From: Bdellovibrio sp. | GTDB taxonomy: Bacteria; Bdellovibrionota; Bdellovibrionia; Bdellovibrionales; Bdellovibrionaceae | Length of the DNA: 59,218 nt | Assembly: GCA_013360185.1 (NCBI GenBank) | Contig: JABWCO010000003.1 | Span: 1-59,218 of the forward strand | Reading direction: 5' to 3' | Shown: piece after piece, positions 17,474 to 28,387 of the stretch | Layout: the number at the start of each line of letters is the position of its first letter | How positions within the stretch are numbered: the stretch's first letter is position 1 | The notes under the pieces: generated by a model | Told to the model about the DNA's origin: nothing | Database searches by the model: none | Seen by the model: the letters and a program-made list of their open reading frames with translations, nothing else | Program-made: the position numbers and the translations under genes

Positions 17474-20167
17474 ATGCACATTCATTCCAAAGATAGTTTT
17501 AAAACCAAAGATAAGTTAGCCGTCGCAGGTAAAGAATATCATATTTTCAACCTGCAAAAGATTTCTCATCCGAACCTAAAGAAGCTGCCAATTTCGTTGC
17601 GCGTTTTATTAGAAAATCTTTTGCGACACGAAGACGGCCGGCATGTTAGCAAAGAAGATATTGAATCCTTGTTGAGCCTGGATCCCAAATCCTTGTTACG
17701 TGAAATTTCATTCTTCCCCGCGCGTGTTTTGATGCAGGATTTTACTGGGGTTCCTGCCGTGGTTGATTTAGCAGCCATGCGTGACGCCATGGCCGGGTTA
17801 GGTGGAGATCCAAAAAAAATCAATCCTCTGGTTCCTGTTGATTTAGTCATCGATCACTCGGTGATGGTCGACTCATTTGCTACGCCAAGTTCTTTTGACG
17901 AAAATGTGAAAATGGAATTTGCAAGAAATCATGAACGCTATGTCTTCTTAAAATGGGGTCAGAAGGCCTTTCAAGATTTCCGAGTAGTGCCACCGGGAAC
18001 GGGTATTTGCCATCAGGTGAACTTGGAATATCTAGGTAAGACCGTTTGGGAACAAAAAACGGCCCAAGGTGAATATGCATTCCCGGACACGTTAGTGGGC
18101 ACCGACAGTCACACGACGATGATTAATGGTTTATCAGTGCTTGGTTGGGGTGTGGGCGGTATCGAGGCCGAAGCGGTGATGTTAGGGCAGCCGCTCAGTA
18201 TGTTGATTCCAGAAGTCGTGGGCTTTCGCCTTGAAGGCAAATTGAAAGAGGGCACGACGGCGACTGATTTGGTTTTGACCATCACTCAGATGTTGCGTAA
18301 AAAAGGTGTCGTCGGAAAGTTTGTAGAGTTTTACGGTCCTGGCCTTGCGACGATGTCTCTTGCCGATCGAGCGACCATCGCGAACATGGCACCAGAGTAC
18401 GGGGCCACTTGCGGTTTCTTTCCTGTGGATGATGAGACCTTAAGATATCTGCGTTTATCGGGGCGGGATGCTCACGCGATCTCTTTGGTGGAAGCTTATG
18501 CCAAGCTCACAGGTTTGTGGCGTGACGAGGCTCAAGAAAAAGATTATGTCTTCGCTGACACTTTAAGTCTTGATATGGGTTCTGTGGAGCCTTCTCTTGC
18601 TGGGCCGAAACGTCCGCAAGATCGGGTGATTTTGACGCAAGCCAAAAGTGACTTCCAACATCAATTGGTTTCAGGATTCCAAGTCGCGCCAGATAAGATT
18701 CTTAAAAACAATTCCGCCGTGCCCGTTGAGGGCGCTTCCTATTCTTTAGGACATGGTGATGTCGTTATCGCCGCGATCACAAGTTGTACCAACACTTCGA
18801 ATCCTTCGGTAATGATTGGGGCGGGCCTAGTTGCCAAGAAAGCTGTTGAAAAGGGATTGCAAGTGAAGCCCTGGGTGAAAACTTCTCTGGCGCCGGGTTC
18901 ACAAGTTGTCACAGATTATTTAGAAAAATCCGGCGTGCAAAAATACCTCGATCAATTAGGTTTTAACTTGGTTGGTTATGGTTGTACGACATGTATCGGT
19001 AACTCTGGGCCTTTGCCTCCACCCATAGCCAGCGCGGTGGAAAAAGGAAACTTGGTTGTCGCATCAGTTCTTTCTGGAAATCGAAATTTTGAAGGTCGTA
19101 TTAATCCTCATGTGAAAGCGAATTATTTGGCTTCGCCAATGCTGGTCGTAGCCCATGCAATTGCTGGCAGCATGGAGCTCGATATTACGCAAGAATCCTT
19201 GGGACAGGATAAAGATGGAAAGCCGGTGTATCTGAAGGATATTTGGCCAAGCAACCAAGAAGTGCAGGAGGCTGTGAATAAAGCGGTTGAAGTGAAAATG
19301 TTTGAAAACCGTTACGGAAATGTTTTTGCCGGGACCGCAGATTGGAAGGCAATTCAGACGACAACTTCACAGACGTATTCTTGGAATGACAGCACCTATA
19401 TCAAAAATCCGCCGTATTTCGAAGGTATGCAAAAAACTCCAGTGCCCTTAACTGAGATCACCGATGCACGTATTTTGGCGCTTTTGGGTGATTCGATCAC
19501 GACCGATCATATTTCGCCAGCGGGAAGTATCAAAAAAGACTCTCCGGCAGGTAAATATCTCAACTCCCGTGGCGTGGCAGTCAATGATTTTAACTCCTAT
19601 GGGTCCCGTAGGGGCAATGACGATGTGATGGTGCGTGGAACCTTCGCGAACATCCGTATTAAGAATGAAATGTTGGACGGTATTGAAGGGGGCATGACGA
19701 AATATATTCCGAGCGGAGACGTTATGCCGATTTTTGATGCAGCGGTGTTGTATCAAGCTGGCAAAATTCCATTGGTGGTTATTGCTGGTAAAGAGTACGG
19801 CACGGGTTCTTCTCGTGACTGGGCCGCCAAGGGAACTCGGTTGCTGGGGGTTAAGGCCGTGATTGCCGAAAGCTTCGAACGTATCCACCGTTCCAATCTA
19901 ATAGGTATGGGGGTGTTACCATTGCAGTTCACTTCAGGTGTGGATCGTAAAAACCTGGGACTTGATGGCAGCGAGACTATTGATATTGTCGGAGTCGCAG
20001 CGGGTATGAAGCCTCAACAAGATATCAAAGTTGTGATCACACGGACCGGCGGAGCTCGGCAAGAAATTTTAGTCCGTTCGCGCATAGATACGGCCGTTGA
20101 ACTTGAATACTATAAAAACGGTGGAATCTTGCACTACGTATTACGCAAACTTGCCGGCGGCGCTTAA
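17474..20167 (+). CDS. acnA: aconitate hydratase
   Basis: [75 protein letters not shown] motifs. Confidence 0.97.
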   Translation: MHIHSKDSFKTKDKLAVAGKEYHIFNLQKISHPNLKKLPISLRVLLENLLRHEDGRHVSKEDIESLLSLDPKSLLREISFFPARVLMQDFTGVPAVVDLAAMRDAMAGLGGDPKKINPLVPVDLVIDHSVMVDSFATPSSFDENVKMEFARNHERYVFLKWGQKAFQDFRVVPPGTGICHQVNLEYLGKTVWEQKTAQGEYAFPDTLVGTDSHTTMINGLSVLGWGVGGIEAEAVMLGQPLSMLIPEVVGFRLEGKLKEGTTATDLVLTITQMLRKKGVVGKFVEFYGPGLATMSLADRATIANMAPEYGATCGFFPVDDETLRYLRLSGRDAHAISLVEAYAKLTGLWRDEAQEKDYVFADTLSLDMGSVEPSLAGPKRPQDRVILTQAKSDFQHQLVSGFQVAPDKILKNNSAVPVEGASYSLGHGDVVIAAITSCTNTSNPSVMIGAGLVAKKAVEKGLQVKPWVKTSLAPGSQVVTDYLEKSGVQKYLDQLGFNLVGYGCTTCIGNSGPLPPPIASAVEKGNLVVASVLSGNRNFEGRINPHVKANYLASPMLVVAHAIAGSMELDITQESLGQDKDGKPVYLKDIWPSNQEVQEAVNKAVEVKMFENRYGNVFAGTADWKAIQTTTSQTYSWNDSTYIKNPPYFEGMQKTPVPLTEITDARILALLGDSITTDHISPAGSIKKDSPAGKYLNSRGVAVNDFNSYGSRRGNDDVMVRGTFANIRIKNEMLDGIEGGMTKYIPSGDVMPIFDAAVLYQAGKIPLVVIAGKEYGTGSSRDWAAKGTRLLGVKAVIAESFERIHRSNLIGMGVLPLQFTSGVDRKNLGLDGSETIDIVGVAAGMKPQQDIKVVITRTGGARQEILVRSRIDTAVELEYYKNGGILHYVLRKLAGGA

Positions 20168-20184
20168 TAGGTCCTCCGGATGTC

Positions 20185-20209
20185 AGCTCGGGAGCTTTGT
20201 TCCCGAGCT
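20185..20209 (+). terminator. stem-loop after acnA
   Basis: AGCTCGGGA-GCTTTGT-TCCCGAGCT; no T-tract. Confidence 0.5.
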
Positions 20210-20375
20210 ATCATATCCATGTCAAACTTCTAGTCATCTCTGAAATAATCGCGAAAAAAATTCTTCCTGAAAAAACCAGCGGCCTCTTATTTTTAGTTCA
20301 CGGGAAAAAAGTTGGCAGCTATCTTGCTTTGTCTCATGGGTCTGCCATTTTGTGAGCTTATAGCGAGGAGCATCC

Positions 20376-21176
20376 ATGCACGTAAAAGGTTTAGGTATCT
20401 TGGCGTTGGCGCTGATAGTCAGTCCGTCAGCGTATTCCCTTTCATTTTTGGGAAAACTAAAAAATGCGTTCAATGACTGTAAATACAGTTCATCTGAATA
20501 CAATGAAACTTTGCAGTACGAAAAAGAAATAACGCCGGTATTGCCGGAACATTTCTCGGGACAGTTTTCTGAATCGGATTTCGTCAACAAACCCTGGATG
20601 CGTGACTTTCGTTTGGTGATCGTCGTCAACAAAGCAGCGACAGGCCCTACGGCGCAAACTCTGCGTGTTTATGAAAGTACTCAATTGATTTACGGAACGA
20701 AGATTTCAACTGGTCGTGAAGGTTTTGAACTTCGTCGTAAAAACAAGTCTTGCGCTGGCGCACCACCAAAATCATATTGGTCGCAAACGCCTACAGGATT
20801 CTATACTCCCAAGTTTTTATCTAAAGACCATAAGTCGAGTTCCTGGGATTCAGACATGCCCTATGCCGTCTTTTTTGATATCGACAACGGCCTGGCTTTG
20901 CATCAAGCAGCACCTAGCTATATGAGTATGTTGGGTCAACGTGCTTCTGGCGGATGTGTTCGCCAAGATAAACAATCAGCTGAGTATATTTTCAACATGA
21001 TTGCAGCCACAGAAAATGCAATCGTGCCGGAAGTAAACGTCGATGGAACTCCGGTTCTAGATGAAAACGGACAAGTGAAGTACAGCAAAGGTCAAACTTG
21101 GATCAGCTCCACGACGGGTGAAGCAATCAAGTTTAACACCTTCAGTACTTTGATCATTATTGAAGATGCCCCCTAA
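20376..21176 (+). CDS. L,D-transpeptidase (YkuD-like) family secreted protein
   Basis: Signal peptide; FRLVIVVNKA...LRVYEST, ALHQA...GQRASGGCVRQ catalytic His/Cys region. Confidence 0.85.
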   Translation: MHVKGLGILALALIVSPSAYSLSFLGKLKNAFNDCKYSSSEYNETLQYEKEITPVLPEHFSGQFSESDFVNKPWMRDFRLVIVVNKAATGPTAQTLRVYESTQLIYGTKISTGREGFELRRKNKSCAGAPPKSYWSQTPTGFYTPKFLSKDHKSSSWDSDMPYAVFFDIDNGLALHQAAPSYMSMLGQRASGGCVRQDKQSAEYIFNMIAATENAIVPEVNVDGTPVLDENGQVKYSKGQTWISSTTGEAIKFNTFSTLIIIEDAP

Positions 21177-21200
21177 GCATTGTCTTTAAAAACAATGCCC

Positions 21201-21233
21201 AGCTCTGGCTTCCCCAGCCAGAGCTTTTTTTTT
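21201..21233 (+). terminator. Rho-independent terminator
   Basis: AGCTCTGGCT-TCCCC-AGCCAGAGCT followed by T8. Confidence 0.88.
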
Positions 21234-21246
21234 GCCTGAAGCGTAT

Positions 21247-22191
21247 TTAAGGACGGGCCTGGTTTTCACTACTTCGAGAATTTTTGGGCCGAATGCCCAG
21301 ACTCTTTGTTGCCTCCATGTACGCTGATACAAACTCAGTTCGTACGAAATCTTCTAAGGACGTGCTGCTCGTATTTATCTGACTGCGTTGGATGGTTCCA
21401 GCAAAAACGCCATTTGCGATTGATTCATTTAAATCATTGAAAGCTTTGGCCCAACCTTCACTCATCCCGCTTTCAGTCAATAAACGACGCATTTCTTCGT
21501 GAGGAACTTCAAGATAATCTAATTCAGGTTTTTTAATCGTTTCGGCCACGACACGAACAACCTCCGCAAAGGTCACATCACGTTCTCCGAGGATATACTC
21601 TACACTGCGTCCATGGAAAGAGGGGTTCATCAACCAGTGGGCCGCCCGAGCTGCGACATCAATGGTGGCAACCATGCTGACGGGCTTATCCGCAGGGATA
21701 GTCCCAAAGAAATTATTCGTCTTGATTATGGCCGGAATTCCCTGCAGAAGATTTTCCATATAGTAAGTGGGGCGCAAGTGAATAATCTCGGCGCGGGTCA
21801 CGGCATTGAGGCGCTCTTCTTGGTCATGCAAGCCCAGCACGGGTCCCGTTTGAGCTTCTAAATCAGCGCCGACACTGCTTAGGTTCACAACTTTTTTGAT
21901 GCAGGCTTCTTCGATAGCTTCGGCAATGACTTCGCCCATTTTGTTTTGGTAGTAGCGAGGGTCGGGCGTGCGAACATCCGAAGGAATCATCGTTAAGACG
22001 ACATTACAGCCGCGCATGGCGTCTGCTAAAAAAGACACATTGTTTGCATCGCCGGGTGCAAGCTCGGCACCGGCAAATAGAGTTTTGTTGGGAAACTTCC
22101 TGGCCACACAACGAACCTGCTGCGCATTTTCTAAAAGATGTGTGACGACTTTAGAACCGACGTGTCCGGTGGCACCCATTACCAGAATCAT
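21247..22191 (-). CDS. NmrA-like NAD(P)-binding SDR protein
   Basis: MILVMGATGHVGSKVVTHLL Rossmann motif, NLSSVGAD, LRPTYYMENLL. Confidence 0.88.
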   Translation of the reverse strand: MILVMGATGHVGSKVVTHLLENAQQVRCVARKFPNKTLFAGAELAPGDANNVSFLADAMRGCNVVLTMIPSDVRTPDPRYYQNKMGEVIAEAIEEACIKKVVNLSSVGADLEAQTGPVLGLHDQEERLNAVTRAEIIHLRPTYYMENLLQGIPAIIKTNNFFGTIPADKPVSMVATIDVAARAAHWLMNPSFHGRSVEYILGERDVTFAEVVRVVAETIKKPELDYLEVPHEEMRRLLTESGMSEGWAKAFNDLNESIANGVFAGTIQRSQINTSSTSLEDFVRTEFVSAYMEATKSLGIRPKNSRSSENQARP

Positions 22192-22262
22192 AAAAACCTC
22201 CCTGTTAGAGTTCCCATGCTAAACGGGGACAGGGAGGTCGCGTACTTACAACTTCGTAAGTC

Positions 22263-23960
22263 TTAGCCTTTGGCTTCCGTGAGCAGCTGCTCTGCGTGGG
22301 CCAAGGATGTTTTTGAAATTTTCTCGCCGCTAATCAAACGTGCCAGTTCTTGCACACGTTCTTTGGTTTTGAGTTCTGACACAACCATCGACACAGAATC
22401 CTTTTGTGGGGACTTCTGAATAAAGAAGTGGATATCGCCATATGCAGCTACTTGCGGTAAGTGGGTGACGCAGATTACCTGCTGTCCTTTAGCAATGGTT
22501 TTTAATTTCTTGCCGACTTTTTCTGCGGTTTCACCTGAAACTCCTGTGTCGACTTCATCAAATAAATACGTGCGCGGTTGGTTTGTGGATCCAACAACAC
22601 GTTTTAATGACAACAGGATACGACTCAGCTCGCCGCCAGATGCAAACTTCGCCAAAGGACGTTTAATGTCTTTCACAGACGTCTGACTAAGGAACTCGAC
22701 ATCACTAAGACCCGTTGAAGAAAGCTCTGTCAACTTTTGTACTTGAACGTGGAAGGTTACACCCTTCATGTTCAGTTCAGCCAACTCTGCATTCACACTG
22801 TCGGCCAAAAGGTCAGCGCCTTTTTCGCGGCGTTTGTGTAAGTCTTGACCGAGAGCTTCGAGCTCTTTTAAAAGACCCGCAGCTTCTTTTTTTAAAGCTT
22901 CAATCTTTGTTTCTGAGTTTTGCAGATTGGAAATTTCGATTTCCATTTCCATCAAAGCTTTCAAGATATCATCGACATTGGCGCCATATTTTTTTTGTAA
23001 TTTGCGCAAATCGCTAAGACGTTCTTCTGCTTCCTCTAAACGTTGTGGGTCAGAGTCAATTTTGGCAGCGTATTGGCGCAGATCGTAAATGCTTTCGTCA
23101 ATCAGTGTCTTAGCTTGTTCAAGGTTTGTCAGCTTCGCGGCAATCTGCGGATCCAAAGCAGCTAAATCCAGGCCTTTTTTCAAGATGGCATTCAGACGAC
23201 TGATCGCTGAATCATCGTCAGTGTACAAAACGGCTTCGGCTTGATCGACAAAAGAACCAATGCGCGAAGAATTTTTTAATTTTTTAACTTCGATTTCTAA
23301 AGATTGGTCTTCGCCTGGCGAAAGGTCCAAGTTTGCGATCTCGTCGCGCTGATAAATAAGAAAATCCAAACGTTGCGCTTTTTGTTTTGCATCGTTTTCA
23401 AGTTTCTTAATTTGCGTAAAGATGTTGTTGTAGCGGTTGTATTTTTCCGTGAACAACAAACGTTTATCCCAGGTTCCTGCGTATTGGTCTAAAAGATCCA
23501 AGTGATAGTTCTTAGATAGCAAATTGCGATTTTCGTGCTGACCTGTCATTTCGATAAGTGGTGCCGAGTGTCCCGCGAGCTCTACAAGGGGGGCCACTAC
23601 GTCACGCAAGCTGTTTAAAGTGCTTAAGCCGCCATTAAGATACACTTTTGATTTATCACCGGTGCTTAAAACACGGCGAACGATCAAGGTCTCTTCGTCT
23701 GTTTCAATTCCCATGTTTTTCAAATGCTCAACGATATCGGGACGTCGACTGATGTCGAAAGAACCTTCGATGGTCGCCTGAGAAGCCCCTGTGCGAATAG
23801 TGTCGCTAGAGCCCTTACCGCCCATCAATAAAGACAAACTTTTTAAAAGAACAGACTTACCCGCGCCGGTTTCACCGCTTAGGATGTTCAGTCCATCTTT
23901 AAAAGAAATATGCAAATTTTCGATGATCGCAAAATTAGAAACTTTCAGTTCCAGTAACAT
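22263..23960 (-). CDS. recN: DNA repair protein RecN
   Basis: NFAIIENLHISFKDGLNILSGETGAGKSVLL Walker A; FASGGELSRILLSLK; YLFDEVDTGVSG. Confidence 0.96.
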   Translation of the reverse strand: MLLELKVSNFAIIENLHISFKDGLNILSGETGAGKSVLLKSLSLLMGGKGSSDTIRTGASQATIEGSFDISRRPDIVEHLKNMGIETDEETLIVRRVLSTGDKSKVYLNGGLSTLNSLRDVVAPLVELAGHSAPLIEMTGQHENRNLLSKNYHLDLLDQYAGTWDKRLLFTEKYNRYNNIFTQIKKLENDAKQKAQRLDFLIYQRDEIANLDLSPGEDQSLEIEVKKLKNSSRIGSFVDQAEAVLYTDDDSAISRLNAILKKGLDLAALDPQIAAKLTNLEQAKTLIDESIYDLRQYAAKIDSDPQRLEEAEERLSDLRKLQKKYGANVDDILKALMEMEIEISNLQNSETKIEALKKEAAGLLKELEALGQDLHKRREKGADLLADSVNAELAELNMKGVTFHVQVQKLTELSSTGLSDVEFLSQTSVKDIKRPLAKFASGGELSRILLSLKRVVGSTNQPRTYLFDEVDTGVSGETAEKVGKKLKTIAKGQQVICVTHLPQVAAYGDIHFFIQKSPQKDSVSMVVSELKTKERVQELARLISGEKISKTSLAHAEQLLTEAKG

Positions 23961-23990
23961 AATTTCTCCTGACCGTGCTTGACGGTCCTT

Positions 23991-24887
23991 TTAGCTTCGA
24001 TCGCCAAACTTTAATTTTTCACGTAACAAATGGAAGTAGTTGTGATTTTGTTCACGCACCATCCAATGGTCATAACAAGAACGACACACCACCACTTCAT
24101 CGTCGGCAGAGATTTCCATGACCTTCTGACCATCAACAATAAAATGGGCTTTCTGGGTTTTTCCATCCAGCTTAAACGACAGGTCGCGATTGTCAGGGAA
24201 GATCAACGGACGGGAAGTGAGACTGTGTGGGGCCACGGGTGTCACGACTAACACTTGCGCCTCAGGGTGCAAGATAGGTCCCCCAGCTGCTAAGTTGTAA
24301 GCAGTGGATCCCGATGGACTTGAAACAATAAAGCCGTCGGCTTTGACTTGGCTGACCAAAAATTTTTCTGAATAGATTGATGTGTTGATCAACTGACTCA
24401 ATGAGCCTCTTTCGATCACCAGATCATTTAAGGCGTGGAATTCGCCTCGCAACTTTCCTTTGCGCAGAACTTTTGCAAACAACATCGAACGTGGCAATAA
24501 GGTCATCTTGCCGGCCAAAGTCTTGCCTAAGATATCAAATACGGATTCCACACTGTGCGCGGTTAGAAAGCCTAAAGAACCCATATTAAAGCCTAACAAG
24601 GGAACGCTGCGACCTTCGAGCATACGCACGCCGCGCAGATAAGTTCCGTCACCGCCTAAAACAATGACGAGCTTAATGTCGTCTAATTGTTTTTTGGTTT
24701 TGGCGGCCTTCGTGCCGGGAATCAGTTTTTGCTCCGGAGCTGTGAACACGGCAAAGCCGTGCTCTTTTAAATAGTCAGCGACCTTTTTGGCCATAGAAAC
24801 AGCTTGCGCTGTTTCCGTGCGATAAACCAAGGCAATGCTGCTGCCTTCGTCTAGCGCCAAGTTGTTTTTGCCTGCCTTCGCACTCAT
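23991..24887 (-). CDS. nadK: NAD kinase
   Basis: VIVLGGDGTYLRGVRML, GFNMGSLGFLT, DGFIVSSPSGSTAYNLAAGGPI, PVAPHSLTSRPLI. Confidence 0.95.
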   Translation of the reverse strand: MSAKAGKNNLALDEGSSIALVYRTETAQAVSMAKKVADYLKEHGFAVFTAPEQKLIPGTKAAKTKKQLDDIKLVIVLGGDGTYLRGVRMLEGRSVPLLGFNMGSLGFLTAHSVESVFDILGKTLAGKMTLLPRSMLFAKVLRKGKLRGEFHALNDLVIERGSLSQLINTSIYSEKFLVSQVKADGFIVSSPSGSTAYNLAAGGPILHPEAQVLVVTPVAPHSLTSRPLIFPDNRDLSFKLDGKTQKAHFIVDGQKVMEISADDEVVVCRSCYDHWMVREQNHNYFHLLREKLKFGDRS

Positions 24888-26926
24888 TAAATCAAACCTT
24901 CACGACGTAAAAGGGCATTTGGATCTGGTTCACGGCCGCGGAATTTTTTGTAAAGTTCCATCGGGTGCTCTGTGCCGCCGCGACTTAAGATATTGTCTTT
25001 AAACTTTTTCGCGACTTCTGGATCAAACAGGCCTTTTTCTTTGAAATATTCAAAGGCGTCTGCATCCAAAACCTCGGCCCATTTGTACGAGTAATAACCC
25101 GCAGAATAGCCCCCTGCAAAGATGTGACTAAAGCTGCAAGAGCTATTAGCGCCTTCCATTTTCGGGAACAGACGAGTTTCGGCCGTGGCCTTATCTTCAA
25201 AAGCATCAACGTCCGAAATAGTAGATGGATCCGTCGAATGCCAAGCCATGTCCATAAGACCAAACTGAATCTGACGGCAAGACATGTAACCCGCTTGGAA
25301 CTGTTGTGAAGCCTTCACTTTGGCAATCAATTCCGCTGGCATTTTCTCGCCGGTTTCGTAATGACGTGCAAAAAGATCGAGACCTTCTTTTTCACCAGCC
25401 CAGTTTTCCATGATTTGTGATGGCAGTTCGACGAAATCCCAATAAACACTTGTGCCACTTAATGTTGTGTAAGTGCACTCAGAAAGCATGCCATGCAGGG
25501 CATGTCCAAACTCATGGAACAAAGTGCGAACTTCGTCGTAAGTCAAAAGCGAAGGCTTGGTCGGCGTCGGTTTAGTAAAGTTGCACACGATGCTGACGTG
25601 CGGGCGCTTCATTTCGCCGTTAATCAGACCTTGGCTGCGGAACTGAGTCATCCATGCGCCACCTTTTTTGGTTTCGCGAGGAAAGAAGTCCGTATAGAAA
25701 AGCCCCATGTACTTGCCGGACTTTTCTTCATAGATTTCGTAAGCTTTAACTTCAGGATGATAGCCCGGAATTTCTTTGTTTTCTTTGAACGTCAAACCGT
25801 AAAGTTTTTGGGCGTGTTGGAATACGCCCTCAACGACATTTTCAAGTTTGAAGAAAGGGCGCAGATCTTCTTCGTTGAAAGAATATTTTTCTTCTTTCAA
25901 TTTTTCTGAATAGTAAGCCACATCCCACGGCTTGATCTCAGTCAAGCCATCGTGTTTTTTTGCGTACTCTGCCAATTCCGCGACATCTTTTTTACCAGCT
26001 TCTTTCGAAGCCGTTAATAGTTTATTTAAGAAGCCCATGACAGTTTGTGGGTTTTTAGCCATGCGCTCTGCTAAAACAAAATCAGCGCAATCTTTAAAGC
26101 CCAAAAGTTTTGCACGTTGGTCTTTAAGTTGGATGATTTTTAAAATGTTGCCTTGATTGTCGAACTCGCCCTTATAGGCGCGGCCGGCATAAGCGCGCCA
26201 CATTTTTTCACGTAAAGTACGATTTTTCGCGTAAGTTAAAAATGGCAGATAGCTCGGGATCGACAAAGTGAAAAGCCATTTGCCTTTTTGCCCTTTGGCT
26301 TCAGCCATTGCGGCGGCACCCTCAAGGATGCCCTCTGGCAAGCCAGCCACGTCGTCTTTGTTGTCCAAGTACATTTCAAAGGCATTGGTTGCCTTCAAAA
26401 CGTTTTCAGAAAATTTAGGACTTAGAACAGCAAGCTCTTGATCTATGGCGCGCATTTTTTCTTTGTCTGTCGCCGAAAGTAAAGCGCCGTTGCGAGTGAA
26501 GCTTAAGTAAGTTTTTTCTAGCAAGCGAGTTTGCTCAGCATTTAAGTTCATGCTGGCACGCTGGTCATAAACGGTTTTCACGCGTTGAAAGATTTCCGCA
26601 TCCAAAGAAACGTCGGAAGAAAGTGCTGACATTTTGGGATAGATGTCTTTGGCCAAAGCTTGCAAAGCCTCATCCGCGTTGGCGACTTCCATGTTGCTAT
26701 AAATTCCGGAAACTCTTTCAGCCAATTCTGAAGCGGCTTCGAGGGCCAAGATGGTATTTTCAAAATTAGGTGCTGCCGTGTTGGCTTTGATTTTTGCGAT
26801 ATTTTCTTTTGCGATCTTTACCGCCTCGTCAACGGCCGGCAAGTAGTGCTCTGCTTTGATCAAATCAAACGGCGTGGCTTGGTCTTTGTTGGTGAAAGGT
26901 TTTAAAAGAGGATTGGTTGTATTCAT
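24887..26926 (-). CDS. prlC: M3-family oligopeptidase A
   Basis: TLFHEFGHALHGML zinc site; M3 C-terminal SYKWAEVLDADAFEYF...GGTEHPMELYKKFRGREPDPNALLRREGL. Confidence 0.94.
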   Translation of the reverse strand: MNTTNPLLKPFTNKDQATPFDLIKAEHYLPAVDEAVKIAKENIAKIKANTAAPNFENTILALEAASELAERVSGIYSNMEVANADEALQALAKDIYPKMSALSSDVSLDAEIFQRVKTVYDQRASMNLNAEQTRLLEKTYLSFTRNGALLSATDKEKMRAIDQELAVLSPKFSENVLKATNAFEMYLDNKDDVAGLPEGILEGAAAMAEAKGQKGKWLFTLSIPSYLPFLTYAKNRTLREKMWRAYAGRAYKGEFDNQGNILKIIQLKDQRAKLLGFKDCADFVLAERMAKNPQTVMGFLNKLLTASKEAGKKDVAELAEYAKKHDGLTEIKPWDVAYYSEKLKEEKYSFNEEDLRPFFKLENVVEGVFQHAQKLYGLTFKENKEIPGYHPEVKAYEIYEEKSGKYMGLFYTDFFPRETKKGGAWMTQFRSQGLINGEMKRPHVSIVCNFTKPTPTKPSLLTYDEVRTLFHEFGHALHGMLSECTYTTLSGTSVYWDFVELPSQIMENWAGEKEGLDLFARHYETGEKMPAELIAKVKASQQFQAGYMSCRQIQFGLMDMAWHSTDPSTISDVDAFEDKATAETRLFPKMEGANSSCSFSHIFAGGYSAGYYSYKWAEVLDADAFEYFKEKGLFDPEVAKKFKDNILSRGGTEHPMELYKKFRGREPDPNALLRREGLI

Positions 26927-27024
26927 AGGGCCTCCTGAGAGTTAAAAAAGACCCTTTTGTTTTTTCACGAACAGGCCGGAAAGGCAAAAGGTACCTGCAT
27001 GAAACAGGGACCCAAAAATGGAAA

Positions 27025-27057
27025 GGGCCCTTGGTGGTTTTATCCTTCCAAGGGCCC
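27025..27057 (-). terminator. stem-loop terminator for the minus-strand lipoprotein gene
   Basis: GGGCCCTTGG - 13-nt loop - CCAAGGGCCC; T-rich tract downstream on the minus strand. Confidence 0.65.
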
Positions 27058-27114
27058 ACGATATTGCGGCGTATTATTCGTCCAAAAGACGATCGAGGAG
27101 GGCCGCCCTCTCTC

Positions 27115-27660
27115 TTAATAATTCATACAAACGCCAAGATTGGAGCCTTGGAGTACTTGGCGGCACGTCGCCCCTGCGCCACAAGTATTTCCTTGGTTCA
27201 AAAGGCAGCTTTGAGTGAGGGTTCTCGTACACTGGCCATTTGTCGCACCTGCGATGTTTGAAACTTGGGGAATATTGATCGTGGTCTGAGGCGCGGCACC
27301 GCTATAGCTCCAGCCCCACTGCATTGAATAGTAAAAGCCTTCGTACGGCTGCAAAAGTTGTGTATTTACACAGCCTAAGCCATAAGAAGAGTTGTACACA
27401 GGTTGATAGCCGCTAGGGCAGTTACAGAATCCGTACTGCGCAAATTGATTGGTGTAATCATAGGCGTAAGTGTAAAGCCCCGGATAGGGGATAAAGCCGT
27501 ACGATTGGGCATAAGCCGCGTTGTTGCAGTACGCACCGCCGTTAATGCAGCTCATGCTTAGCGGAGTAATCACTGTCGTCGTGTTTCCGCCATTGCCATC
27601 ATCGTTTCCTTGGCAGGCTGCCAGGCACAGAGCAAAGATGAAAAATATCAACTTGTTCAT
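27115..27660 (-). CDS. hypothetical Tyr/Gly/Cys-rich lipoprotein
   Basis: MNKLIFFIFALCLAACQGNDDGNGG lipobox; Shine-Dalgarno before 27660. Confidence 0.75.
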   Translation of the reverse strand: MNKLIFFIFALCLAACQGNDDGNGGNTTTVITPLSMSCINGGAYCNNAAYAQSYGFIPYPGLYTYAYDYTNQFAQYGFCNCPSGYQPVYNSSYGLGCVNTQLLQPYEGFYYSMQWGWSYSGAAPQTTINIPQVSNIAGATNGQCTRTLTQSCLLNQGNTCGAGATCRQVLQGSNLGVCMNY

Positions 27661-27864
27661 GAGAAACTCCTTCACATCGTGAATCATCATCAATAGGTAA
27701 TCCAAGTTCTGTGCCTTAAATGCTTGTGACCAAACACGCCTAAATTTGAGAAGGCTGGAAAAAATCCAAAAGGGGTGACCTTTTTAGTCACCTTGCGCCG
27801 CAAAAGAGTTCTCAAAGGCCCTCCGCTCCGTTACCCTTTAAGAGACTAATCCAAGGAGTGGAAG

Positions 27865-28380
27865 ATGAAATACATAGGCTGTCTAAGTGCTTTTTTGTTT
27901 GTGGTTTCTGCCGGGGCCGCGGTGCCGGTGCAGAAAACAAAACCCACCCCTGCAGGGAAAATTTTGGCCGGTGAGGGCGTCAGTTTTGGTGGTGTTGCTG
28001 GTAAAGGTTTTACTTTGATGGATATCCGTCGTACTGCGGATGTAAAGAAAAAAGTAGAGCGTATCGTGATTGATGTAGGAGATATGAATGGTTCCGCTTT
28101 GCGTGGCAAACCGGGATACTATTTTGCCGAGCTCAAAAAAAATCCACAGCGTTTAGTGATCGATTTTTCACAAATGCCCAGCGCGCGTTTGGATCAAGCT
28201 AAAATTGTCGAACGTCTTAAAGGCTCCTTGGCCGTGACCAATTCATCTTTAAGTTTGGATCCGGTCGACAACTCTTTGAATCTAACTTTTGATTTGAAAA
28301 AGAACACCAAAGTCCGCGTTTACCAAGTTGCTGGCAACAAAGCGACCAGCAAAGTTGTCGTGGACCTTTTGGCAGAGTAA
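27865..28380 (+). CDS. secreted protein with AMIN-like domain
   Basis: Signal peptide; DIRRTADVKKKVERIVIDVGD...PQRLVIDFSQMP...LNLTFDLKKNTKVRVYQV. Confidence 0.55.
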   Translation: MKYIGCLSAFLFVVSAGAAVPVQKTKPTPAGKILAGEGVSFGGVAGKGFTLMDIRRTADVKKKVERIVIDVGDMNGSALRGKPGYYFAELKKNPQRLVIDFSQMPSARLDQAKIVERLKGSLAVTNSSLSLDPVDNSLNLTFDLKKNTKVRVYQVAGNKATSKVVVDLLAE

Positions 28381-28387
28381 GGAATCG

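Noticed and set aside
27774-27792. GGTGAC-CTTTTTA-GTCACC hairpin upstream of the AMIN-like gene
   Set aside because: Six-base stem only, no conserved context; could be chance.
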